From the NCBI GenBank assembly GCA_037349105.1, contig JAYJMM010000105.1:992001-1056000 (forward strand): a DNA stretch of 64,000 bases, in the 5' to 3' direction. The notes beneath the pieces were generated by a model, which had not been told where the DNA came from, ran no database searches, and saw nothing but the letters and a program-made list of their open reading frames with translations. Source of the stretch: Limnomonas spitsbergensis. Its lineage: Eukaryota; Chlorophyta; Chlorophyceae; Chlamydomonadales. The position numbers and the translations under genes were made by a program. Shown here piece after piece: positions 23,663 to 35,600 of this stretch. How positions within the stretch are numbered: the stretch's first letter is position 1; each line of letters opens with the position of its first letter.

Positions 23663-26600
23663 ATGAACAATATTATTCGCGTAACTAGGATTTCAAACTT
23701 CTCTTTGGAGCTGGTGTGCGGGTTGCGTCCAGCAACAACAGCTGTCTGCCGTCGATCGCTGTCAGCCACACGATTGCCAGACAGCACCCGCTGGAGCCGT
23801 CTTATGGCGACCATCGCTGAGCAACCAGGTGGGTCAAAGGTCTTTTCGCACTCGACTTAAGGGTAACGCTCATGCAAGGTGCACTTCGGCACGTGCCCTG
23901 ATGCACTGGAAACCCCAGCAGGGCCACAGCATCTCCCCATGTGGCTGCTTGCCTGTAGGCTGCATGGACAGCACGGCCGCACCTGTCGGAATCACTTGGA
24001 AAGAGGACCACTATGGTGGCTGCATCGTGGACCCTGGTAGTGGATCATCAGTGCCCCACGAGTTTAGAGCAGAGCTTAGCGCTGCCGTGCAGGTGAAATT
24101 ATGCACGCAGACACGCGTGGGAGTGCAGCTCTGAATGCACAGGACAGAAGGCTCTGGGTGACACACAGGGATTGGCAGTAGTAACAGCACAGCCATGGAT
24201 GTAGATGAGGTAATGCCGGGTCAGGCATAGGCGGAAAGGTGAGGCAGTGGCTGGGTATATCATGCTACACTCAAGGAGAAGCCACTTCAATTTAGGCCAG
24301 TGGCAGTCTGTAGGAAAGCTGTAGCAACCTGAGTTGCTAAAGAATAGTATATGTGTATTTCCGTGTAAAGAGCCCCGCCTCGCTCTATACTGTCTGTGTC
24401 TCCATGATATCTCTCTTATCATTCTACACAGTCCATGTTATACCAAGGCGTCCCTTGGTACGTCTTGTACAACCTTAGAACCAAGTAGCTGGAACGCTAC
24501 AAAAGCAAAGGAGCACAGTTACCAGTGCCTCCGCCACCGCTGTTGCCCTGAGATGAGGCAGCCTGCTGGAGAGCAAAGGAGCACCGTAATCAGTGCCTCA
24601 CGCCCTTCATGCCCTGAGAATGCCCTGAGATAAGACGTAGCTGTGCCTGCCACTAGTTTACATAGCTGTGAACTGCCACCTGCCTGATGGGCCGGTGCTG
24701 CTGCATGCCCGCGTCTTGCAGGCTTGGCAAGGGCATGGCAAGAGAGGCATCTGGCTCAAGATGCATAAGGAGCGATCGTCCCTGATACCTACTGCCGTGG
24801 AACTTGGCTTTGATTTCCACCATGCTGACCCGGTACTGTGGGGGTTAGGGTTGAGGGTATGCACTGCCAGGGGGCAGGGATGATGCCTGGAAGGTGGAGA
24901 GTAAAGTATATTTGCTTTGCCTTCCCTCATAATTAACGTTGCTTGGGGTTGAGGGATCCATGGATTTACCAAGTATCAATCGTCGACGCCAGTTTTCAGT
25001 CGGAAATATAGAGTTTTTGTCGCCAGTTTGCTATGAGGGCAGCATTAAAAGAAATCATTTTTCGTTGACCGAGGGAAGGCAAATCAAATACGGAAGGGCA
25101 GAGCTTTTTATTGCCGATAGACAATTATTTCTTATATATCGGGAATCCGGTTCTGCTGCGCAGGTGATAATACGTGCCCACTGGTATGCCTTTGTGAGCA
25201 CATGAAGACAGCTTCCAATTTGGCTGGTGCTGGGGATGAGAATACCTGGAGAGTCCTGCATCAATATTCCAGCACTGACATGCACAGGATGAAAGTTTGT
25301 AGTAGTGTGTGCCAGACTGCCAGGCAACCTTTTACCGCCTGCCAGGCGGCCACCTTTGGGACACCAGGGACCAGACGTTGACCGACCTATGGCCGGTAGC
25401 CATAGCAGGGCTTACTGGACCAAGCCCTGCTACGTGTAAGCCGGCTTGTAGCAGAAGCTCCCTAAAGGAAATACTTCACAGGGTCATGTTGTAGTGCACC
25501 CATCGGTGACTGCCTCATGATGGAGGAAGGCCGCATGAAAATATAATGGTACAAAAATATGCTTTCCGATGTCTCAGTTCTGTTCCATGATCCTTTCCAA
25601 GGGCTGTAAATATTGCATCGGAACTGGCCCCACATGTATTGGGTGTGCCCATGGATAGAGAAGCAACACTATGCTGATATGCGCTGTAATTTCCACCTCC
25701 TCCCTCCCAGGGCCACGTCATGATGACCCTGTGGCTACCCAGCACCCCTTGCACGCTGCCGCCCAACGCGTCGCACCAGGTGAGGGCATGCCCTATCCCC
25801 CAGTGATCAGTGAGGCGCCTGTCTGCCTGAAACCAGGCGCACAGGAGCTCCTGCACCCAGATGCTCCCAGTGCCCGACTGAAGAGTTCGCCGGCCTTATA
25901 CCTCTTTTAACCCAGATGTGGGTTAAGGGGTCCCACAGTGCGTGTCAGCCCAGGAACCCTTGACATACGCCCTTGCAATCAAGTGTGTGCCAGTCCTGGA
26001 TCCTGTCCCTTCAGGAATCTAACTACCAAACACCTTGCTGACCAGCTCCCTGGCTCAAGGACCTGCTACAGACCAGTGTGTGTGTAACCTGTATTTTGGC
26101 CCCCCTTGAAGCTGACTGACCTGGTCCCTGCGGCGTCTCTTGTGCGTTCTCTCATGCCCTCCCCATCGCCATGGTCAGGTCGGTGTCGGTGCGCTGGTGC
26201 TGAATGAAAAGGGAGAGATGCTATTGGTGCAGGAACGCAGCGGACCGCTCAAGGGCAAAGCCATATGGTGGGTGGGATCAGCGTCTGGAATGGAGATTTC
26301 AGGGCCAAGCTTAAGGCTGTGGAACCCTCAAAGGCAAAGACCATGCCCCTTGTGCGCTTGGTTTGAGAGTAACAGGTACTGAGGTTGAGCCCCTGGCTGT
26401 TTTCAGCAACTTAGGGGTCTTTATCGGCTATTAACGGCCACTGTGCAGACTACTTTATGATGCTTCTAGCTGACTTGTCAACAGCTGGTGCACTATTTGC
26501 ACGTTGCGCTGCCATCACGGCCCACCAGAACGTTGCAACTGGTGGATGATGAAGGTATGTATATTTCTTTCCTTTGTATGGCACTTGCTGGCAGGCTGTA

Positions 26601-28128
26601 GGGTATGCATGTACACAACTGCTACAAGCAATTGCTTGCATTCCAGATAACCTCGCCACTTTTGTTTTGCCGACTGTAGGAAAATGCCGACTGGGCTCGT
26701 GAACGTGGGCGAGGACGTTACTGAGGCTGTCGAGCGTGAACTGTTGGAGGAGACGGTGAGGAGGTATCAGAAGAAGGGGGCTTACACCCTCTGCTGAGGG
26801 GAGGGGCAGTTGTGTGCGTGGGGGGGAAGATGACTGTATGACTGCTGTTGATAAGCAGCACAAGGTGCTTATGCCTTTCATTGCCAGTGCTGGCCACTCA
26901 TGCCCAGGACCAAGAGACTCCATTGGAGAGATGCTGCTGCCACTTTCATACGTTGACCAGGGGCCCTTGGAAAGGTGTACAGAACTACAGATGCAAATCC
27001 AGTTGGCATAATAGCGAGATTGTGCCTTCCTTGGCCATTATAGAAGCCCAGGACAGTGTGCCTTTATGCTTATCATACATTCATATTCAATTTTGCGATG
27101 TATCCTCTTGAAGATGCCTCCCGAAGCAGAGTGCGGCCGTTTCACGAATTTCAGCTGCAATTGAACACGTGCTAACATCTGCTGCAGGGCATCATCGCCA
27201 AGTTTGACAGCGTGCTGATGATGCGCCAGGCGCACGGCTTCGCTTTTGGGAAGTCCGACATGTTTGTGTTGTGCGCCCTGAAGATGGAGCCGGGCCAGGG
27301 AGAGTTCAATCTGCAGGTGAGCAGGTGGTGCCTGGGTTTGTACTGTGTAGACGTCGGGGAATCTCTCAGAGGCACAGGACAGGACTTATTCCTTTAGGCC
27401 ACTCCCCATCCGTCAACAACTAAACTGTGTGACAGCCGGAGAGCCCCAGGAAGGAGGGGGTTGTTTTCGTGCGGTTCCGGGCCTTTGATGGTTAATATCA
27501 GTAGATCACCATCCCTCGTGTGCCTGTAATTCAGAACTTCTTAAGCTTACAATTTACGAGGTCTGTCTCAAACCCAAAGCCAACTTTATGAAGGGTGCGT
27601 GCTTAGCCAGTGCTTCCACACATGCGTGTGCTCCCACAGGAATCAGAGATTGAAGCCGCAGCCTGGATGCCTGTCTCTGAGTACATTGAACAGAGCCTGT
27701 TCAAGGGGGTGCCCTTATATGAACAGCTGGCAGACAGGTGAGCTTTTCCCAGTTGCACATCTGTAGATAAATGAAAGTCCTCGGTACATACCCTTTCATT
27801 GCACTTGCATGCACTTCCTTCGAAATGGGCAGGCCCAGGGTACAACTACAGCACTGCCGGTGGTATTGCTGAAATTCTTAATCTAGTGGGTCTCACCGAT
27901 ACCTGATATTTGCCCGGTCTTTTCTCCATGGGTGAAGCTCACCTGAAGAGTGCCTCGCACTGCACTGCTCCTGTCCCTGCTTTGTGCCTCAGATGTCAAG
28001 CATATGCGGAAGGCAGGTACAAGGGTTTTCAAGCGCCCAAACTCGACGCCAGCCTTCCCATTTCACAAAGATTTAGAAAGGATATTTTAATGTTTGGGCA
28101 GGATCAAGCAACTGCTGATAATGCATAG
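23663..28128 (+). CDS. Nudix hydrolase, plant NUDT2/6/7-like, with N-terminal organelle presequence
   Basis: Nine exons join in phase (1,008 nt, 335 aa): 23663-23828, 23959-24092, 24722-24832, 25711-25779, 26179-26267, 26680-26755, 27188-27316, 27640-27737, 27993-28128. Residues 1-~50 are rich in R, S and T and low in acidic residues, like a mitochondrial or plastid presequence; the first in-frame ATG was used. Next comes a pre-Nudix domain: DHYGGCIVDP, then a WxxxGKRGIWLKM block and FDFHHADP. The Nudix fold starts at VGVGALVLNEKGEMLLVQE. The Nudix box G-x5-E-x7-RE-x2-EE-x-G-I is complete (GLVNVGE, RELLEETGI) and is split by an intron just before its GI. A WMPVSEY block and a C-terminal GRYKGF block match the plant family that hydrolyses ADP-ribose, NADH or related nucleotides. 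Substrate cannot be read from the sequence. A family B repeat lies in intron 3. Confidence 0.88.
25303..25468 (+). repeat. Short dispersed repeat, family B
   Basis: Head GTGTGCCAGACTGCCAGGC, then GACCTATGGCCGGTAGC-like sequence, a TACTGGACCAAGCCCTGC block and a tail with degenerate TAGC units. It lies inside Nudix intron 3 in the same orientation as the other copies. Confidence 0.6.
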
Positions 28129-29658
28129 GTTTATGTTATTTACCGCTCTGAGTACCAGAAACGTCCCTGCTGTTGCCGTTGTAACTTAAACATTAACATG
28201 GCAATAGTAGTGATGCCGTGGTCAAAAGACTTTTTAAGCATCCTTTTACCGGAATCGCTCATCCCAACTGGCCCTGCTGGCCACAAACAGTCTACCTTAC
28301 TGGTGTATCTGCACATACATGGCCTGTTCACATGGATAAAGCAGTCTATTTTCTTTCCTTTGTTTGCTGGACTTAACAAGGTGTGAGACCAGCCGCCCAA
28401 CCCTAGAAACCTGAGACGCTAACACAAGAAAAACAGCCTGGGTGCGCATGGGGCCCTCGTCAACAGCTGAGTGAAGGCGAGCAGGAACAGGAAAGGCCCA
28501 CGACCAACAAGGCCGCAATAACTCATGCATAAGTTCGGATAAAGTTAAACAAAAAACTGATACCCCGCCTCGACATCCCTTTAGCTAAAGCACGCTACCA
28601 CCAGAATCCCACCCGAAAGCTGCTGCAAACGTCTCCACCAAAACCCCAAAAATGATACCCAACCTGCAGAAGGAGACAAGAGCTGACTGGGAGCCAGAAA
28701 GTGAGCTGTCTGAACACTAAGAGGGCAAAGGGCCGAGGAAAAACCGCAGGGCATAACCCCCCACCCACAAAGACACAACTCACAACCTAGCAGCCAGCAA
28801 AAGGCCCAAATTACCCCTAGGCCCGCACAACACGAAGCAAAGACAGCGAACAGGACAAGCACACTCGAGACCAGGGAGTAAGTTACAAAGGGGGCGAGGA
28901 GGGGTACAGCGACTCAAATGTTCAAGTGCCGGGGAGCAGCTGGCGCCTAAAGGCAGATGTTGAACTTCCTCTTGGTCACCATGTTGGTGACCACCAGCCT
29001 GGCCCTTTGGAACTGGGCCACAAAGCCCATCCTACGGGCCTTCAAGAAAGTATACTTTCAAGGCCGGTGGGTGGCACATTCCTCAGGACTCAACGTGTCA
29101 TGGAAGGCGAATTGTACACCCTTCAGCTTGCACCGAGCGTGGACCAGGGCCTCCGCCTGGGCCAGGGTCCCTACCCGAATGAGGTAGCGGCGGGGGGCGT
29201 CGTTTGGCAGGACCTTGCCTATGTATCTAAGTATTTCCTTACCGGTGATACGGTATATGTGTGTGTGAGGGGCGGGTCTAGTAGGCTTTCCACCTGTGAT
29301 CTCAATTCGCATGTAGTGTATAGGGCTGACAGGGCAACCAGTGCCTCTGCAGGATGGCTACTGGATTTGATTACGGCCATTAGTGAACTTCACACTTACC
29401 TTTCTTTAGAGCTTGCAACGACAACATATTCTTGAGGAGTAAAGGAGGATTGCAGATGGAACAGAAAGAGATCGCCTGCAGACCAGTACCGCATAGAAGA
29501 CGTTAGATATACAGGATCTTGTGTATCTGATGAAACAAAACATGATGGATTCTGCACGACCCGCCACGCCGAGGTGCAGTTCCCCTACGAACGACCCTCC
29601 CAACCCGACCCTCCCCTTTCACACTTTTTGAGTCGACCAAAGGAATGGCACCAAGAAC
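28129..29658. other. Gap between Nudix and BSL genes, partly retroelement debris
   Basis: No host gene seen. The right half contains the probable non-LTR retroelement remnant described separately (28560-29312). The left half (28129-28500) has no recognisable feature apart from the presumed Nudix 3' untranslated region. Confidence 0.5.
28560..29312 (-). mobile_element. Probable non-LTR retroelement ORF remnant
   Basis: On the minus strand, 29312-29058 encodes GKVLPNDAPRRYLIRVGT, then ALVHARCKLKG and FHDTLSPEE. After one in-frame stop the same frame continues with FLKARRMGFVAQFQRAR to about 28970. This arrangement (an RRM-like strand, then a TPEER-type helix) is what I associate with ORFs of algal non-LTR elements. 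Further left, 28862-28581 is an open, Cys/Trp-rich minus-strand stretch of unknown meaning. Assignment is from memory of the pattern and is tentative. Confidence 0.4.
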
Positions 29659-32600
29659 ATGCATGCGTCAATAAAACCCTCCCTAATTTTGAATCTACCA
29701 GAAGCTGTGGCTTCGTCATATGGTCCCAGTGGTGTAGTGTTTAGCTCATCGAAACACGTGAGCGCAAAAAACATGGAGAGTGATGTCTCGCGCCCGCTGC
29801 CGGTCCCGAAGCCTCGACCATTTCCTATTGTTGGAGTGGCACCAGGGCCTCGATGTGGCCAGACACTTACTGCAGTCGCAGGGCCAGATGGGGATTTGTC
29901 GAAAGCGCGTTTGATTTTGTTTGGTAAGCCGGGAGTACGCTATTGGCTTTTTGCGCTACTGTATCGGCTTTCATTGCGGCCGCGAAATTAATTTAATACA
30001 TTGGGACAGGTGGGGCCACCGCGCTGGAGGGATCTTCCGGGAAGGGTGCCGATGCACCATCATCGCCAGGACCTGCTTCAGGTAAGCCTAGCCCTTTCGT
30101 AATGGCGATCATGCGTGCGCCAAGCGCACAGGCCAGTGCTGTCGCTTAGTCCCGATGTCCTTGTTCTTATGTCTGGTTGTGTGTTCTCTGTGCACAGCCG
30201 CAGGCATCCGCCTGGCTGGTGCGACCAACGACGTGCACATCTTTGATGTCCGCTCTGGCAAATGGGAAAAGATGTCTCCACAGGGCGAGCCTCCCTCGCC
30301 GCGTGCTGCCCATGCGGCAGCGGCAGTAGGGAACATGGTCGTCATTCAAGTGAGCTGTTGACAGTTTGGTTCCTATTTTTGTGCTGTGTCGAGCCCGGGT
30401 CCAGGCAAGCGCTTCCATCTGCATATTTCCTGACACACGCGGGCTGCAATCATTGATGACAGGGCGGCATCGGTCCCGCTGGACTCGCTACGGAAGACCT
30501 GCACGTCCTTGACTTCTCGGATCCAGAGAGACCCAGATGGCACAGGTGCGCATATTTATCTTGCCTGCCATCCTTCGTAGCTGCGCTACGCTTGCATCTC
30601 GCGACCCTGTCCCTGTCCTTCATGACAGCTCTCGAACCCGCCATACCGATACATACACATAATACTATCACCATGTCGTGCTGGCTCTCCTGCCCCTGCT
30701 GTTCATTCCCCCACACCTGCCTCCATCCTGATCATGCAGGGTGCTGGTCCAAGGTGCTGGGCCGAGTGCTCGGTATGCGCACACGCTGAGTCTGGTCGCA
30801 AACCGCTTCCTCGTGGCTATGGGCGGGAACGACGGCAAGAGCACACTGGGAGACGCCTGGGCGCTCGACACGTCAGAGAAACCCTACCAGTGGCGCAAGA
30901 TAACGGATGCGGGCGAAATGCCCTCTCCAAGGTAACCTTCATTGCCATCTTGACTGACACTGTTTCACCTGCTGCCCCTGCATCCCTGGCCCTGTTGCAG
31001 CAGCAGAAGGTTCCTGTTTAAGTCTACAGCTGCATGGAGACAAAAGTTTGTCTTTGCAACCATGTATCATCTGCTTCATGGCTTGCTCACCCCAGCACTC
31101 TCTGTCTTCAAAAGATCCACTGATTTCCCACCGACTGCTTGAGGGCAAGCTTCTAATACTGCCCTGAAGCAAATCATGTGCATGCATTCCAAAGCATCTC
31201 AGGTGTGTACTTGTGTGTGCAGGATGTATGCGACCGCTGCTGCAAGAGGGGATGGGCTGCTGTTGCTGTGTGGGGGGCGCGACACCAGTGGCACGCCCAT
31301 GGGCGATGCCTACGGCTTCGCACGCCATCGGGATGGACGCTGGGAGTGGCACGCTGCACCCGGGGCCATGCCCACGGGGCGTTACCAGCATGGGGCGATT
31401 TTCGTGGGGAACAGGCTGCACATCTCTGGCGGGGCTGTGGGAGGAGGAAGAATGGTGAGCGATATTCCCGACCAGAAAGGCTGTGCACTGGTTGAAAACT
31501 AAGTGTTGGAATTATGAGGGGGCATCCTGGAAGTTTACGGTACTAAGGACCTCTGAAATGCTCATGCTGAGGGAGGATCAAGGAATGGGCTGTTAACCTC
31601 AGTCTAAGCAGAGGATCAGCGTTTTTAATTTTGGTGGCAACAGCAGACACTTGTCGGCCAGCCTGCCTGATGTTACTTACGATATCCTTGAACAGTCCCT
31701 CACCCAAAGCCTTAGTCGTGATGCACGGTCCTCGTGTCCCAAGTGATTGTTTGTGGAAATGCACCAGGCTCTATTGATCTGAGGATTTGAATTCCCAAGT
31801 ATTTGAATCCAGCAAACTTCCGCCCCAGGTTGACGAGGCCACGGCAACGGTAGTGCTCGATACCAATGCTGGGCAGTGGGTCTCACCGGTGGTGCCCACC
31901 ACTCCCAACTCTGAAGACCTGGGACGCCGCTGCCGGCACGCCGTTGCTTCAGTTGGGCCTTTTGTGTTCATCTACGGCGGGCTCAAGGGTAGCCAGCTGC
32001 TGGATGACCTGCTGGTCACAGACGACAGCAATGGGGCTGAACTGACAATTTTCGACCCAAGGGCACAGCCGTGGGTGCAGTGGATGGACGCGACGCATGG
32101 CAATGCAGCCGCAGCCGCCATGCTGTCCAAGGCTGCGCAGGAGGAGGCTGCAGCGGTGAGTTTCTAACGGGGCACGGAGAGAGGAAGAGGAGGAAGTCGT
32201 GCTTAGCTCGGGGAGCCCATGATCTGGACAGCGCTATGGCTAGGTCCAAGTGTATGGTTTGGACGGCACTAAATGGCAGATCGGTCAGGAGCAGCCTGCA
32301 TTAAATGGGCATTGAACGGATTAACCTCATCCTGGAATGTGTAGAACCCCGGGCTGCTTTCTTCGTTGGATATGGAGATTTTTTAGGGCTGGAGTGATCA
32401 TCCGTTTGAAGCAAACCATGGCAATCATGCCTAAGTAAACAGCAACATGCACTGGCCCCATGCTGCCCACATCCTTCACGACCCATCCCTACGCACCGTC
32501 ATGCCTCCCTCAGGCTCAGGCGCTGTCTGTGCGGCGCGTGGGAGCCATGGACGACCTGAGTGGCATCGACGAACAGATTGACAGTATAGAGCGCGCGAAC

Positions 32601-35600
32601 CGTATAATAAGCGAGTCGCCTGTGGGGCGGGGCAGCCCTGACCTCACGCTCAGCAGGGGGCAGCACTCCGGCAGCCCTCTAACACCTGATGTCAGGCTGT
32701 GGCACCGGGCCGTTGTCGTGCACCAGGTGAGAGGATTAGGTCATGCATCGGGGGTAATCCTTTAGGCCCACTACACCTTATGTCAGGCTGTGTCACCAGG
32801 CCGTGTTCGAGCAGTAGGTGAAAGGCAGGTATGGGGCAGTAGGTGAAAGGCAGGCATAGGGCAGGCATAGGTGCACTCGTTGATGTAGGCAAGGTACAGG
32901 GCAGGCGCACTCGTTGATGTATGAAAGGCAAAGGCCAGGTGCACTTTTTCATATAAGAAAGGCATAGGGCAGGTGCATTTTTTCATATAAGAAAGGCATA
33001 GGGCAGGTGCACTTTTTATGCGAGAAGGGCACAGGGCAGGTGCACTCATTGGCGTCAGGGATATCATCCCATGTTCCCTTTCTGCTGTGGAAACTGCAGC
33101 AGGCAGTCCTGACGGCAGTGCTTGTGGTCTCTGGGAAGATTGCTGCGAAGTCACGAGCAGGCAGCCATTCGTCTGGGTCGGTTTGGGGGGGATCATGCTA
33201 TGGCCACTGTGAGCAGCTCCTGTGCAGCGTATAGTGTAAAACCTCCTGGGTGTGCGCTGCCCTGATGGCCTGCAGAAGCCCGTGAGCCCTTTCCGCTTGC
33301 CTTAGGATTCCCCTCCCTTCCACACATTCACGGGTGCACACAAGAGAGACGCACACATGCCCTCTGCTGCTCTTCATTACGTCATCCACTCCCTTGCATG
33401 TGTACCATTTGCCCCATGCGCACCCATCTCTCCCTCCATGATGGCCCTCCCCTGACCTCCCCTCTCATGCAACCTCACGCCCGCCCTCTTCCTTCCTGCA
33501 TCACACACCCTCCTGTGCTCCCCCATGCTCCCCCAGGAGAACTCGCTGCGAGGCCTTGTTCGGCAGCTGTCGATAGACCAGCTGGACAATGAGGGCCGCA
33601 GAGTGGGCGTCTATGGGGGCGATGGGGCCAAGGAGAAAAGCCCGCTGTTTGCCCGCTCCATGTCCCATCCGGTGAGAAAGACGGAGACGCTGAGGCTGTG
33701 ACCGAGTTTGTGTGCCTTTCTTTCGACAGCTCTGCGAAATCCTGATGAAGAGTTTTGTCAGAAAAAACTTGTTGTTGCACAACATTTTTGAGCAGGCAAC
33801 AGACTTCTCATCTTTGACTTCTAATACCTAAAGCTGTTTATAATCAACCAGCATGCTACAGATTTCGGGAAGCACTTGCCCTGCAATCTTTGTTTTTTCT
33901 TTTGTCTGGAGCTCGTCAGCCATACTTGGCCTCTAAATTTTACGAAGCTCGCTTGTTGATGTCCTTTTATTGGCCCGCCTATCTGCCTTGACATAGATCC
34001 TTTGACCGTCCTATTGACTGTCTCCCTTGAGACCCCCCTCTAGTCAACTTGCCCTCTTTTGGAAGTGTAGCAGCTGGACCTCTCACTGTATCCCCTGCCT
34101 GCCCTTGCTGCTGCTGCTGCTGCTGCTGGGAAATGGTGAACAGGGTGACAAGGTGAGATATTATACTGGGGGGACAGTAGCCTCATCAGGAGCACTTTGG
34201 ACGCCTCGCTGTGTTCCTTATGTCGAGGAGCTCACAAAAAAAATGCATGTGCCGGGTTCAGCAGCAACCTCACTGCGGGAGTTGAAGCGGGTCATGAGAG
34301 GCCATGGTCTCGTAATTTGCAGCTATCTCTTTCTGGATCTAAGCGGGTGGCCATGACTTCGCCATCTGCTGCTACATGCTCCTGGCTCTGAGCATCTGGC
34401 ATGAGCTCACAACATGTCAATGCACCCTGTTTGCTGCCAGCCTCAACGCGTCTCCTTCTGGCATGTATGGCGAGCCTCAGAGCTCCCACTAAATGCTCAA
34501 TACAGCAGCCCTTGCCCTCCTGGGGGGACTGCCAGAAACTGACCAGCCATGTGCCCCGCCTCATCTGCCATCCACCACCATAGCGTTATCTTGAAACACC
34601 CATGGCGCCTGACTCTTTCAGCCGCATGCCTGGCCTGGAACAACGGCGAGGAAAGCCTGGTGCAATCTCTCATGACACCCCTGTCTGTTATTTGCACGCA
34701 GGGTACCCACAAGCGTGTCCTCAACGAGCTGCTCCGTCCTCGGACATGGAAGGCGCCTGAGGAGCGACACTTTTTTCTCAACGCTCAGGACATCTGCGAG
34801 CTGTGTGACAATGCAGAGCGAATCTTCCGTGATGAAAAGACGGTCCTGGAGCTGCGGGGTGAGAGTGGTTGGGTGCTGGGGCTAAGGGGCTGAGAGCTGT
34901 TCAGGTGAGGGCCTTTTATTGATTGGGCACTGGCAGACTTAGGGGAGGGACAAGACTCTTCCTCCCTTGACTGCGCACGGCGTGTCTAATGGTTGAGGGC
35001 ATGGGGTGGATCAGGAGGTAGGACGCCGTTGCTCTTGCATTTTCCATTGAGTGCTTGAGGGACAGTTAAAAGGGACGTGTCTGGTGTCCTGAACAATGGA
35101 CCACAATGTTGTGGTCCATTGTTGGGACACTGGCTTCCCAGTGATCATCTCGCGACCGGTGCAGAGGGTAAGACTGGGAAGTCCAGTGTATGGGGAGGTG
35201 AGCTTGCTGCTTTAGTCCACATCATGGGCTATAAGACTAAGACCATGGTATAAGTAGATTTAGGCATGGTAAATTGTCTATATTTTCAGTCTCCAGAGTT
35301 TTTTTACCTGATGTTGCTGATAGTGACCTGTCACATTATTAACGAGAAGGCCTAAAGCAGCTGGCCCCTCAATTACACTCATCTGCCTCCCTCTCTTGCT
35401 GCTTCCTCCCTTCACCCGCCCGTTGGCCCCTGAATCTTCCCAACTCATGCCCCTGCCTGGTTAACCTGTCGCCCCTCCCTGCAGCCCCGATCAAGATCTT
35501 TGGGGACCTGCACGGCCAGTTTGGAGACCTAATGCGTCTGTTTGAGGAGTATGGGACGCCCTCGACAGCCGGGGACATCACCTACATTGACTACCTGTTC

